The notes under the pieces: model-generated
Database searches by the model: none
What the model was told of the DNA's origin: nothing
Seen by the model: only the letters and a program-made list of their open reading frames with translations
Shown here: in pieces, positions 45,379-54,581 of the stretch
How positions within the stretch are numbered: the stretch's first letter is position 1
Layout of the letters: each line of letters begins with the position of its first letter
Assembly (NCBI GenBank): GCA_903895195.1
Contig: CAITSZ010000005.1
Span: 174,941 to 238,940 of the forward strand
From: an uncultured Chlorobiaceae bacterium
GTDB taxonomy: Bacteria; Bacteroidota; Chlorobiia; Chlorobiales; Chlorobiaceae
Direction: 5' to 3'
Length of the DNA stretch: 64,000 bases
Made by a program: the position numbers and the translations under genes

Positions 45379-45564
45379 AGCTCTATCTATCTATAAGTAA
45401 AACAAGTTACAAAGGCCAATATACTAATTCTCCATCGTTTTGCCTGTTGTGGAGGTCCCCATCATACACAGCAAAAACACTGATGGACTTCTAGCGCAAA
45501 AGCCATTGTAAAGACGATGAGAATTGGATATACTTGACTGAGTAATTACAAAACAAGATACGTT

Positions 45565-46467
45565 ATGAATTTTTTCACCCGGACATTCCTGAAAGCAACT
45601 GACCGCGATCTCTATCATAAAATAAAACTGCAGGAACGGGACCAACTATTTCTAAACAAAGCCAATACCGGTAGAATTGTATTTCCGGCTCATACAAAGC
45701 CATCGTACTCCTTCAAACATAGCGGCAACGCAGGTGATATAATTTATTCTCTCCCTGCTGCATTCGCATTGGCAGATAATGCATCGATTGAGCTGTTTCT
45801 CAATGTAGATCATCCAATGAATTACTCTGTTGAACGAGGAAAACACCCTTTAAATGGGGTGATGCTTAACAGCAATATGGTAGCGATGCTTCAGCCGCTC
45901 TTGCTCTCTCAATCGAACATTAAAAAATGTGCCATCTATCAAAATCAATCTATAGACTACGACCTCGACGTTTTTCGGCGTTCACCTTTTGATACCCATT
46001 CAGGCAGCATCGCCCGATGGTATTTTTTACATTTTGCAGTCAATGCCGACCTGGGTAAACCCTGGCTTACAGTAACTCCTGATAACTCATTCAACGACTA
46101 CATTGTAATTGCCCGAAGCCTCGGTTACCACTCGCCCGGCATTGACTACTCCTTTTTAAAGAAATACAGGAATTTGATCTTTGTAGGAGTTCCGGAAGAA
46201 TTCAACGAGATGAAACAGGTGCTGCCGGCCATTAAATATCAACCTGTTTCAAACTTTCTCGAGCTGGCACAACTGATCGCGGGATGTAAGTTTTTTATAG
46301 GAAATCAATCATTTCCATTCTCCCTGGCAGAAGCACTGAAAGTAAAGCGGATACTGGAGGTCTACTATATTTGCCCGAATGTGATCGTAGAAGGAATCAA
46401 TGGACACGACTTCTGCTTTCAAGAGCAATTTGAAAGGATTGTATCGCGACTGCAGCAACCGCAATAG
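45565..46467 (+). CDS. Unassigned GT-B-like protein in the glycan island
   Basis: A 300-aa protein. The N-terminal part contains FKHSGNAGDIIYSLPAAFALAD, which resembles the first loop of GT9 enzymes (GDxxxSxPxxxAL), and the C-terminal part FIGNQSFPFSLAEALKVKRILEVY resembles the GT9 SxxxHxA segment but lacks its His. The middle is unlike other GT9 proteins. It may be a divergent glycosyltransferase; this is inference. It is the only plus-strand gene between two minus-strand GT blocks. A candidate promoter TTGACT at 45534 has only a weak -10. Confidence 0.5.
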   Translation: MNFFTRTFLKATDRDLYHKIKLQERDQLFLNKANTGRIVFPAHTKPSYSFKHSGNAGDIIYSLPAAFALADNASIELFLNVDHPMNYSVERGKHPLNGVMLNSNMVAMLQPLLLSQSNIKKCAIYQNQSIDYDLDVFRRSPFDTHSGSIARWYFLHFAVNADLGKPWLTVTPDNSFNDYIVIARSLGYHSPGIDYSFLKKYRNLIFVGVPEEFNEMKQVLPAIKYQPVSNFLELAQLIAGCKFFIGNQSFPFSLAEALKVKRILEVYYICPNVIVEGINGHDFCFQEQFERIVSRLQQPQ

Positions 46468-46469
46468 AA

Positions 46470-47276
46470 TCAGGATGACTTGCCGTTCCAGTGCATTTTA
46501 GCCAAAGCATAACGAACAGAGAACTCTATCTTGGACCTCGCTATTCCACCTAACCTTTCATGCATAGAGACCTGTGCATATTTTTGCAGCCACAATTTCG
46601 GTACTTTTCCACTGTTTTTTTTAAACATGTCGTTGACTTCGGCATGCACAGGTACTTTTTCCCCAAGCGTTTTATTGCCGCTGTAAAGCCTTGACCCGGC
46701 AAGTTTTTCCTCGAGGTAAGCAAACCTGACACCGGCATAACTCAGGCGCAGCCAATAGTCATAATCCATGCAATAATGCAATGATGCATCAAGCAAGCCA
46801 TTTTTTTCTACCACCCTTCGTCTAAAAAAAAGGGCTGGCTGGCATATAAAACACGTTTGATGTAAGCGCTCAAAATTCCAGTGCTCGGTGGGATACGCTT
46901 CAAACGGATAATCATGCACATCAATGTGGTCAGCCTGACCGTAAACCACATCAACAGAGGGATGTTCTTTAAAAAAGGTCACAACCCGACGTATTGCATC
47001 GGGATAATAAATATCGTCAGAATTAAGCCACCCGATGACATCACCATCTGATGAAAGAATGCCGTTATTCACAGCATCAGCCTGTCCTTTATCAGGCACC
47101 GATACCCAGCGAAGCGGAGGACAGAACTGTGTCAGTATCTCAACGGTGTTATCCGTACTGCCCCCATCCATAACCAGATGCTCAACGTCCACTCCACTCT
47201 GCCGGGCAACACTCAAAAGAGTACGCTCTATAAATTGTCCCTGATTAAACGATGGTGTGATAACACTGACCTTCAT
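46470..47276 (-). CDS. Glycosyltransferase family 2
   Basis: A protein of about 268 aa starting MKVSVITPSFNQGQFIERTL. GT-A motifs are HLVMDGGSTDNTVEIL and VIGWLNSDDIYYPDAI (SDD metal site), and the family's QPALFFRRRVVEKNGLLD and MDYDYWLRLSYAG follow. It resembles the colanic-acid/WcaA-like GT2 group. The frame is open up to 47333 but the family start fits 47276. Three bases separate it from the convergent gene. Confidence 0.85.
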   Translation of the reverse strand: MKVSVITPSFNQGQFIERTLLSVARQSGVDVEHLVMDGGSTDNTVEILTQFCPPLRWVSVPDKGQADAVNNGILSSDGDVIGWLNSDDIYYPDAIRRVVTFFKEHPSVDVVYGQADHIDVHDYPFEAYPTEHWNFERLHQTCFICQPALFFRRRVVEKNGLLDASLHYCMDYDYWLRLSYAGVRFAYLEEKLAGSRLYSGNKTLGEKVPVHAEVNDMFKKNSGKVPKLWLQKYAQVSMHERLGGIARSKIEFSVRYALAKMHWNGKSS

Positions 47277-47337
47277 ACGATCCACATTATAATCATCAAA
47301 CCAATCTTTTTTACACCAAAGAACCACCCCCAAATCC

Positions 47338-47463
47338 TCTCAACTATCCCCCCCACTGCCAACTATCCCCTCTTCCCCCTCAGCACTCAGCACTCAGCAC
47401 TTTCTTTCTTACCTGCCAACTGCCAACTCTCTTAACTCTTCTACTGCCGACTGCCAACTGATT
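47338..47463. repeat. Composite heptamer repeat cluster 5
   Basis: Minus-strand reading: CAGTTGGCAGTCGGCAGTAG (tolC end), AGTTGGCAGTTGGCAGG, AAAGTGCTGAGTGCTGAGTG, AGTTGGCAGTGGGG. The first unit forms the last codons and the TAG stop of tolC. Confidence 0.85.
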
Positions 47464-48799
47464 TAGCGTTCAGCCATCCATTCACCTCATCAACATCGCT
47501 GGCTGCGAGCGTTCCGGCACTATCCTTAAGCTGCAGACGGCTCAAAATATACTGATATCTCGACTTGGCAAGATTCCGCTTGTTTGAAAGCAGCTTCTGA
47601 TCCGCATCAAGCACCTCCATATTCGTGCGCAACCCGACCTCAAACCCTTTTTTAGTACCCTTCAAAGCAACTTCACCAGACTTCACAGCCTGCTGATACG
47701 CTGAAATCTGCGAAATACTGCTTATAACACCATTAAAATACTTGCGCACATTCGACTCCACACCCCGCTCCTGCAAGCTGAGCTGCTCCTGAGCTTTCAA
47801 CCGTCTTGCGGTAGCCTGACGAACCGCAGCACTCACATACCCTCCCGAATAAAGCTGCATACTCGCCTGCAGACTTATAGAATAGGTATCATAGGCCGAT
47901 CCGATGGTATAATTGTTATCACTCTCCGAATAGTTCCTCGACCCGACCAGCGAAATCGAAGGATAACGGGCAGCCCCCTGTTTCTGGAGCTCTCTACGCG
48001 ATATCTGCACCTCCTGGCGCGCAGCGGCTATTTCATGACTGTCTGAACGGGCAAGAGCAATCCACGATTCAACCGTATCAGGGTTAGGGCGGGCAAGAAC
48101 AATTTTATCGGGCACAAGTTTACTGAGCTCATCAGGATAGACCCCTGCCATACGCTCCAGCTCTCGGCGGCTGTATTCAAGATTATTGACAATCTCAACT
48201 CCCTCCGCCAGTGCCATATCGTAAGCAGCCTGAGCCTCGCTTACCTCGGTAATGGTTCCAAACCCTTTTTCAAAGCGTCGTTTCGTCTGCTGCAGCTGCT
48301 CAAGTGAGGCCTTTATATGCGACTGGCTGAACTCATAATTATCCTCGGAGTACAACGCATTACAGTAGGCCTCGGTAATTCTGATAATCAGATTCGACTC
48401 TTCATTCAGCAGCAGATTGTCGCTTTTTGCAGCTACAGCTTTAGCCTGTTTATACTGCGCAATGCTCGACATGTTAAACAACGGCTGCTGCACCGTAAAA
48501 CCATAGTTTATAGAATTATAAAACTGGTCGTTGTGGAGGTATGTGCCGGCATAATACGGAGTGGTGCTTAGCGTCTCATTCCTTCCCCGCGTAGCGCTCA
48601 TGCTGACTCTCGGCCGAAATTCAGCTCTCGCTTTTCCAATCTCCTCCTTCGATATCCTGGCATCAGCCATTGCCGCACGTATCTGGGCATCATACACCAC
48701 CGCTTTCTGATATGCCGTGGATAAATCAAACGACCCGCCATATGCAGGCACGGCTGCAAATAACCCGGCAATAACCAACAACCTCACCAATAGTTTCAT
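47441..48799 (-). CDS. tolC: TolC family outer-membrane channel protein
   Basis: A 452-aa protein with a signal peptide (LLVRLLVIAGLFAAVPAYGG) and the two internal repeats of TolC helices and strands, for example SFDLSTAYQKAVVYDAQIRAA, KAEFRPRVSMSATRG, AYCNALYSEDNYEFSQ, and GAARYPSISLVGSR in the second half. It would form the outer-membrane channel of the adjacent type I system. The final residues KSVGSRQ and the stop derive from a GGCAGTT repeat; the wild-type end is probably a little upstream. Confidence 0.9.
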   Translation of the reverse strand: MKLLVRLLVIAGLFAAVPAYGGSFDLSTAYQKAVVYDAQIRAAMADARISKEEIGKARAEFRPRVSMSATRGRNETLSTTPYYAGTYLHNDQFYNSINYGFTVQQPLFNMSSIAQYKQAKAVAAKSDNLLLNEESNLIIRITEAYCNALYSEDNYEFSQSHIKASLEQLQQTKRRFEKGFGTITEVSEAQAAYDMALAEGVEIVNNLEYSRRELERMAGVYPDELSKLVPDKIVLARPNPDTVESWIALARSDSHEIAAARQEVQISRRELQKQGAARYPSISLVGSRNYSESDNNYTIGSAYDTYSISLQASMQLYSGGYVSAAVRQATARRLKAQEQLSLQERGVESNVRKYFNGVISSISQISAYQQAVKSGEVALKGTKKGFEVGLRTNMEVLDADQKLLSNKRNLAKSRYQYILSRLQLKDSAGTLAASDVDEVNGWLNAKSVGSRQ

Positions 48800-48857
48800 A
48801 ACAACTCGTATGATAATAATGTATCAACTCTTCAATGGAACGGTGATGAACAAACCT

Positions 48858-50030
48858 TTACTCCTCCTTCATCGAAACCGTAATCCGCTTGAACAATGGA
48901 TCAACAAGATAGGTCAACAGCGAACGCTCACCGGTTTTAACAATAACCTGCACCGGCATACCCGGCTGCATCTGTCGCTTGCCAAGGGTTTTCATACCCT
49001 CAACAGTCACAAACACCCGGGCAAGGTAATAAGAGGCCCCCGGCATCATCGGATTAACTCCTGGATCCGTCACTATATCTTTTGAAACTGACTCCACCTC
49101 TCCATTAACAACAAGCTGCGGAGAGTGCGAAAACGAAAAAAAGCTAACTTCAACCGGCAGACCCTTACGAATGCTGTCGATCAATTGGGGCGAAACCTTT
49201 GCATCAATAAGAAGCCCCTCATTCAGCGGCACAATGTCCATAATCTTCTGACCGGGCTGAATTACCGCTCCAACCGACTGTATCTGAAGCCCGACCACCT
49301 GGCCCGATGCCGGAGCCCGTACCTCGGTATCGGCCAGTTCCTGGGCTAAAGCCCTGGTCTTTTCAGCATCAGCCCCAACTTCAAGCTGAACCTGCGCCAG
49401 CTGCGATGCTGTATTGGTCATAAAATCAGAAACCTTCAGCTCAAGGTCGCGCTGCTGACTGACCGGAGCAAAGCCCTCCTTAACGAGCGCCTTCATTCCA
49501 TCCAGCTGGTCATTAATAATCTGCAGAGACTGCCTGCGCGACAAAAAAAGACGCCGCTGATTCTGCATGTTCTGCTCAGCCAGTGGCCGATCAAGATCAG
49601 TCAGCAGATCCTTGTGAAAGGTAATCGAGCCTGCACCCTTCATCTCCGCAATAAGCCTGTCCGCAGTTGCCCTCATACCAATGTAGTGCTGATGAACCTC
49701 ATAATACCGTGCTTTCGCTGTCTGTGCATCAAGCTTCATCAGCACATCCCCCTCGCGCACCAGCTGCCCCTCCTTGACTGAGACCTTCTCTACACTGCCC
49801 CCTCTCAAATTTGCGACCACTTTACGCTTCGTCGCAATGCTCACGGTTCCCTGACAGGGCACACCCTCATCAAGCGGTGCTAAAGCAGCCCAAAGCAGAA
49901 ATCCGCCAAACCCCACGAGCAAAATCCAGATGCCCAGCCGTATCGGGCTTCGGGTATCACGATACGCAGCTCCTTTGCCATTTTCTGCCGGAACCGACCT
50001 CTTTATGGGTACTAAATCACGAATACTCAT
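48858..50030 (-). CDS. HlyD-type membrane fusion protein of type I secretion
   Basis: A 390-aa inner-membrane adaptor. One N-terminal helix (IRLGIWILLVGFGGFLLWAALAPLDEG, residues 31-57) is followed by a lipoyl half-motif (VVANLRGGSVEKVSVKEGQLV), a long coiled-coil (about 100-240) and the second lipoyl half (VRAPASGQVVGLQIQSVGAVI). The C-terminal beta-barrel ends VKTGERSLLTYLVDPLFKRI, the typical HlyD/PrtE ending. It links the ABC transporter to TolC and lies 43 bases after ABC gene 1. Confidence 0.93.
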   Translation of the reverse strand: MSIRDLVPIKRSVPAENGKGAAYRDTRSPIRLGIWILLVGFGGFLLWAALAPLDEGVPCQGTVSIATKRKVVANLRGGSVEKVSVKEGQLVREGDVLMKLDAQTAKARYYEVHQHYIGMRATADRLIAEMKGAGSITFHKDLLTDLDRPLAEQNMQNQRRLFLSRRQSLQIINDQLDGMKALVKEGFAPVSQQRDLELKVSDFMTNTASQLAQVQLEVGADAEKTRALAQELADTEVRAPASGQVVGLQIQSVGAVIQPGQKIMDIVPLNEGLLIDAKVSPQLIDSIRKGLPVEVSFFSFSHSPQLVVNGEVESVSKDIVTDPGVNPMMPGASYYLARVFVTVEGMKTLGKRQMQPGMPVQVIVKTGERSLLTYLVDPLFKRITVSMKEE

Positions 50031-50073
50031 TGCTATCCTTATTGCTATACTTTAATCTTTTCTAAAATATGAA

Positions 50074-51783
50074 TCAAGCTTCCGCAAGTTCCGGCTGCGC
50101 ACCGACCGGACGCATTGCCGCCAGAACCTCATCACGAGGGCCGCAATGGATTATCCTTCCTCCCTGCATCACAACGAGCAGATCCGCTGCACCAAGAACA
50201 TTCGGACGATGCGTGATGAGAATCACTGTTTTACCGGAATTCCTCAAATTAACTACCGCCTCAAGCAAAGAACGCTCTCCGGCATCATCGAGGTTGGCAT
50301 TCGGCTCATCAAGCACAAGAATTGCCGGATTGCCATACATCGCTCTTGCCAGACCAAGCCGCTGGCGCTGACCTCCCGAAAGCATTCCACCCGCCTCGCC
50401 TATCTGGGTATCATAACCGTGAGGAAAATGCAGAATCATCTCATGAATCCCTGTTCTCTTCGCTGCCTCAATAACCTTCTCTGAATCAACTTCAGCAAAA
50501 CGTGCAATATTCTCAGCAATAGTGCCGTCAAACAACTCAATATCCTGCGGCAGATACCCGATATGAGGACCAAGCTCCGTCCGGTCCCAACTCTCAATCG
50601 GCTCGCCGTCAATCAACAGACGCCCCTCACGCTTCGGCCATACACCCACAACGCACCGTGCCAAGGTTGATTTCCCCGACCCCGATGGACCAACCACCAC
50701 CGTGACGCGCCCGGCAGGAAACACAGCATTGAGCTCATGCAATATAGGCGTATCCCGACCCTCAACACTGGCCGTAAGAGCCTCAAGCCTGACCTCACCA
50801 AGCGGATCCTGATGCTTTGTTCCAGGGTGACGCTCCGGAAAATCCTCAAGAAGTTTTTCCAGCCGGCCAAACGCAGTTTTCGACTGAACAAAAGGCTTCC
50901 AGGTGGCCACTACCAGGTCAAGGGGCTGAAGCGCCTTCGACATAAGCACATTTGCAGCAATCATCGACCCTGCGGCCATCTTGCCCTCAATCACCATCAG
51001 AGCACCGGCTCCAAGCGTCAACGACTGCATGGTGTAGCGGACAAACTTGCCGAACGACTGCTGACGATGCTGCCTGTCCAGCGACTGTTCGGCCTTGGCA
51101 AGCGAAGTATCATGCAGCCTGAACCAGCGTTCCTGCAGGTTACCCTCCATTCCCATAGCATGAACCGGCTCAATATTGCGCAGCTTGCTCTGCACATAGC
51201 GGTAGCTGTCGTTACCGGCCTCAGCCGCACTCTCAATCTCCTTTGTCGAAAGCCGATGGCTCTGCCAGGTTAGCCCAAGCTGTATAACAGCAAATAAAAT
51301 AGAAAGCCAGCCAAGAAAAGGGCTGAGCAGAAAAATCACCGCTATATAAATCGGAGTCCAGGGTGTATCAAAAAAAGCGATCATCCCGTTAGCTGTCAGA
51401 AACTGACGGATATTGGTCAAATCCGAAAATGCCTCTGTTACGTTATGCTTGCCACGGTTCAAATAGGCTTTAAAGCTCGCGTTAAACACAAGCGAATTAA
51501 GCGCTTCATCAAGCCTCACGCCAACCCGAACCAGGAGACGCGAGCGAATCCACTCGGCAAAAGCCATGATCCCGTAAAAAAACACAAGAAACAACGTCAC
51601 CATCAAAAGCGTCAGCTCACTGCCGCTCTTCATGACACGCCCATAGACCTGAAGCATATAAATGGTCGGTGTCAGCATCAGCACATTGGCAATCAGGCTG
51701 AAAATGCCTACCCACACAAACTCTCTCCGAAAAGTCCAGAGCTGACGGGACAAGACGCTGCGATCAAAAAAATCAGGTTTCAT
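50074..51783 (-). CDS. Type I secretion ABC transporter (PrtD family), copy 1
   Basis: A 569-aa half-transporter. It has PrtD-type membrane helices (about 20-310) without an N-terminal C39 peptidase or C39-like domain, then the ATPase: Walker A GPSGSGKST near 362, signature LSGGQRQRLGLARAM near 472, Walker B ILVLDEPNANLD near 493 and LITHRPN. It exports unfolded proteins with a C-terminal signal. It follows the second ABC gene by 27 bases and precedes HlyD. The substrate gene is not in the window. Confidence 0.92.
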   Translation of the reverse strand: MKPDFFDRSVLSRQLWTFRREFVWVGIFSLIANVLMLTPTIYMLQVYGRVMKSGSELTLLMVTLFLVFFYGIMAFAEWIRSRLLVRVGVRLDEALNSLVFNASFKAYLNRGKHNVTEAFSDLTNIRQFLTANGMIAFFDTPWTPIYIAVIFLLSPFLGWLSILFAVIQLGLTWQSHRLSTKEIESAAEAGNDSYRYVQSKLRNIEPVHAMGMEGNLQERWFRLHDTSLAKAEQSLDRQHRQQSFGKFVRYTMQSLTLGAGALMVIEGKMAAGSMIAANVLMSKALQPLDLVVATWKPFVQSKTAFGRLEKLLEDFPERHPGTKHQDPLGEVRLEALTASVEGRDTPILHELNAVFPAGRVTVVVGPSGSGKSTLARCVVGVWPKREGRLLIDGEPIESWDRTELGPHIGYLPQDIELFDGTIAENIARFAEVDSEKVIEAAKRTGIHEMILHFPHGYDTQIGEAGGMLSGGQRQRLGLARAMYGNPAILVLDEPNANLDDAGERSLLEAVVNLRNSGKTVILITHRPNVLGAADLLVVMQGGRIIHCGPRDEVLAAMRPVGAQPELAEA

Positions 51784-51810
51784 TGAAATATTTATACTTT
51801 CGAATATGAG

Positions 51811-53535
51811 TTAGCCCTGTGGTTGCGGGTTTGAAGGCTGTGAGGCTGCCGGCGGAGCCTGCAAAGCTGCAAGAACCTCCTGGCAGGTGCCGAAACGCTG
51901 AATCTGCCCGTCAACGAGAACAAGCATGTGCTCTATAGCCCCCAGAATATTCAAACGATGGGTTATCACAATAACCGTCGTACCCTGAGCCCGTAACAGC
52001 TGAACAGCATTGAGCAGTGCAACATCGCCCGCCTCGTCAAGGCTGGCATTCGGCTCATCAAGCACCACAAACTTCGGCATGCCATAAACCGCCCTGGCCA
52101 GCGCAACACGCTGCCGTTCACCCCCCGAAAGGAACGAACCATCATCACCGATCTCTGTTTCATACCCCTCTGGAAGCTGCTCAATAAAATCCGCAAGGCC
52201 AACCATTCTGCAGGCCTCACGAACCTTATCCAGATCCGGCACATCAAAACGCGCTATATTTTCAGCAAGAGTGCCCTCAAAAAGTTCAATACTCTGCGGC
52301 AGATACCCTATATACTTCCCAAGTTCATCCTTGTCCCACTGATAGATATCATTACCGTCAAGCCGCACTTTGCCCTGAATTGCCGGCCATATACCGACAA
52401 GCAATCGGGCAAGAGTAGTTTTACCCGAAGCCGATGGGCCCACAATCGCCAGCGACCCGCCGGGAGAGACTCTGAAACTTACCCCTTTTATAATCTGCAC
52501 CGGACTTCTCGGAGCACCGGCAATAACCCCCTCAACCGAAAGGAATCCGGATGGTGGAGGAAGTGCCATACCTTTCTCCCGCAAAGGAAGCTCCCTCAAG
52601 AGGCCATCAAGACGATTATACGACTCCATGGTCATCTCAATCTGGCGCCAGCTGCCGATAATCATCACAAGCGGAGCAAGCACCCTGCCTCCAAGAATAG
52701 ACGCCACAATCATGCCCGAACCATGCAGTTCACCCTTAAGCGTGAGCCAGCAACCCATGCCGAGCAGCAGCGAGCTCAACAGACTCTGTATAAGTTTGGA
52801 AAGCGCGGAATTCGTACCCGCATGATCAGATGCAACCGCCTGGTTTACAAGAAAATCCTGCTGACGCCCCATCCACCGCTGGTGTATAGCGCCAAGCATT
52901 CCCATCGACTCAATAACCTGAGCGTTGCGTATCACGCCGTCAGCATAATTCTGGGCACCGACAGCACTCCGGTTTGCAGCCATCAGCGGCTCACGGATAC
53001 GGCGTTCATTCACCACACCAATGGCAAACTGCGCCAGAGCACCGGCCACGGCAAACCAGCCCAACGAAGGCGACATCCAGAAAATCAGAATTAAAACAAG
53101 AAGGGCAAGGGGAGCATCAACAAAAGAGAGCAAAGCAGGGGAAGGCAGAAACTCACGAATAGTTCTAAGATCCCGCAAAGCCTGAGCACCCTGAACAGGA
53201 AGGTTCAAAACGCGCGCTGAAAAAATCGCACTGAACACACGCTCCCTGAGCCTCATGTCAAGCTTCATACCGGCATCATGCATAACCTGGCGGCGAACCC
53301 ACTCCAAAGCCTCAAGCAACGCATAAACGCCAACCACCAGCAGCGTCTCCATAAGCAGCGTTGTATGACTCCGGCTGTTGACCACACGGTCATACACCTC
53401 CATCATATACGCGCTCGGTGCCAGCACCAGCACATTGACGACCACACTGAAATAAAAAGCCTGCTTGAGAGAGGGAAACAATGCCATCAAAGCATCGCGC
53501 AACGGTGAATTTTCTTTAGCTCCTTTCACAGACAA
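51811..53535 (-). CDS. Type I secretion ABC transporter (PrtD family), copy 2
   Basis: A 574-aa paralog of the downstream ABC transporter. Membrane helices (about 20-320) and the ATPase are both complete: Walker A GPSASGKTT, LSGGERQRVALARAV, Walker B FVVLDEPNASLD and VITHRLN. By eye it differs enough from copy 1 to be an old duplication. A Pro/Gln-rich tail (ALQAPPAASQPSNPQPQG) is unique to it. Both ATPases look active, so a heterodimer or two parallel exporters sharing one HlyD-TolC are possible. Confidence 0.92.
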   Translation of the reverse strand: MSVKGAKENSPLRDALMALFPSLKQAFYFSVVVNVLVLAPSAYMMEVYDRVVNSRSHTTLLMETLLVVGVYALLEALEWVRRQVMHDAGMKLDMRLRERVFSAIFSARVLNLPVQGAQALRDLRTIREFLPSPALLSFVDAPLALLVLILIFWMSPSLGWFAVAGALAQFAIGVVNERRIREPLMAANRSAVGAQNYADGVIRNAQVIESMGMLGAIHQRWMGRQQDFLVNQAVASDHAGTNSALSKLIQSLLSSLLLGMGCWLTLKGELHGSGMIVASILGGRVLAPLVMIIGSWRQIEMTMESYNRLDGLLRELPLREKGMALPPPSGFLSVEGVIAGAPRSPVQIIKGVSFRVSPGGSLAIVGPSASGKTTLARLLVGIWPAIQGKVRLDGNDIYQWDKDELGKYIGYLPQSIELFEGTLAENIARFDVPDLDKVREACRMVGLADFIEQLPEGYETEIGDDGSFLSGGERQRVALARAVYGMPKFVVLDEPNASLDEAGDVALLNAVQLLRAQGTTVIVITHRLNILGAIEHMLVLVDGQIQRFGTCQEVLAALQAPPAASQPSNPQPQG

Positions 53536-53624
53536 TCACACTGAAATTCATAATAACACACCCCTGTAGTTAACCATCAACACCGTAATATTTTCATCGC
53601 AAACAACCCACATCCTCCAGCTCC

Positions 53625-53837
53625 TCAGCTTTTGGCCGGAAGCGCTGCAATAAGCGCCTGATGATAAGCATTCCGTGCAGTCTGCACAATTGCCAGCTGT
53701 ACCTGCAGACGATTAATTTCAGCCTCGGTCGCCTGCACATTCACTAACTGACTTTTCGCCTCTTCAGAAAGCCCGGCAACAATATATTGAACTCCATTAA
53801 CCGTTAACGACGGCTCCTCTTTCTTCACTTTAGCCAT
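53625..53837 (-). CDS. Small coiled protein, DUF6447-like (copy a)
   Basis: A 70-aa protein. The core SLTVNGVQYIVAGLSEEAKS is followed by QLVNVQATEAEINRLQVQLA and a QTARNAYHQALIAALP end. The two strands plus a long helix suggest a compact coiled structure. It is clearly related to 55434 and, more distantly, 55652. The match to the DUF6447 family is by recall. It is 89 bases upstream of ABC copy 2. It may be a small secreted or assembly protein of the type I system. Confidence 0.75.
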   Translation of the reverse strand: MAKVKKEEPSLTVNGVQYIVAGLSEEAKSQLVNVQATEAEINRLQVQLAIVQTARNAYHQALIAALPAKS

Positions 53838-53983
53838 AACAACACTCTCTTTATTTTATACCTCGACATGCACTATCTGAAAACCGAAACAATCTATAAC
53901 ACACATACGAATAAACCAAATACCTCAACCCAACATGAACTCAAACACGATAATTAAAATAAAATTAAACCCCAAAGACAATT

Positions 53984-54012
53984 TAGGGGACGTTATTCTT
54001 ATCGTACAGTTA
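53984..54012 (+). repeat. 29-bp dispersed motif, copy 3
   Basis: Begins TAGGGGACGTTATTC and ends TTATCGTACAGTTA. It lies 7 bases past the stop of the 165-aa gene, in reverse orientation to it. Confidence 0.8.
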
Positions 54013-54019
54013 CACTACA

Positions 54020-54517
54020 TCAATTCCTTCCAGGCCCAGGCTCAGTCTCGGTAAACCACTCCGGCCACACCTGCATCGGCCATCCAGCATGCTGAAACTG
54101 CCGGTGCACAATCGCCAGCCACTGCCTCAGCTCCAGCATACTCATCTGCAGCTTCCTCGTTTCGCCATCACCAACAGGAAACAACAACGTAACGCTCTCC
54201 GCCGAACAAGCCAGATCAACTCTCTCCGGCAACACCGCCATCGAACCCGCGCTGAAACTCACAGGCTCAGAAGGCTCATGCTGCCACTCAGCATCACGCT
54301 GCTGGCAGGCAAGCAAAAGACCCATATCAACCAAAGCCGAGCGCGACACCGAGCGCTCAAGATGACCGGTAAGCGCAGGAATCAGCCGGCTGCAAAGCCG
54401 ATACGTCAGCCAGAACACCACCGGATCCCCCTCCTTGACCAGGGCCGACATACAAATCCGGTCCTCAATCTCACTATAGGTAACCGTAACCTTACTAAGC
54501 TCCACCAAAACTCTCAC
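54020..54517 (-). CDS. Unassigned 165-aa protein in the secretion locus
   Basis: It begins MRVLVELSKVTVTYSEIEDR and continues with a mixed alpha/beta region: ICMSALVKEGDPVVFWLTYR, LCSRLIPALTGHLERS, VTLLFPVGDGETRKLQMSML, HAGWPMQVWPEWFTETE. I do not recognise a family. There is no signal peptide or membrane helix. Tryptophans cluster near the C-terminus. It lies between the J-protein and the small protein gene, so it probably acts in the cytoplasm with them. Confidence 0.7.
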   Translation of the reverse strand: MRVLVELSKVTVTYSEIEDRICMSALVKEGDPVVFWLTYRLCSRLIPALTGHLERSVSRSALVDMGLLLACQQRDAEWQHEPSEPVSFSAGSMAVLPERVDLACSAESVTLLFPVGDGETRKLQMSMLELRQWLAIVHRQFQHAGWPMQVWPEWFTETEPGPGRN

Positions 54518-54544
54518 ATTAAACTATTTCCAAAAACCCTCACT

Positions 54545-54573
54545 TAGGGGACGACATTCATATCGTACAGTTC
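54545..54573 (+). repeat. 29-bp dispersed motif, copy 4
   Basis: Begins TAGGGGACGACATTC and ends ATATCGTACAGTTC. It lies 8 bases past the stop of the J-protein gene. Confidence 0.75.
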
Positions 54574-54581
54574 GTTGCTGC

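Noticed and set aside
45534..45564. Sigma-70 promoter before the 45565 gene
   Set aside because: TTGACT is good but the -10 at 17 bases (GATACG) is poor, so it is not reported as a feature.
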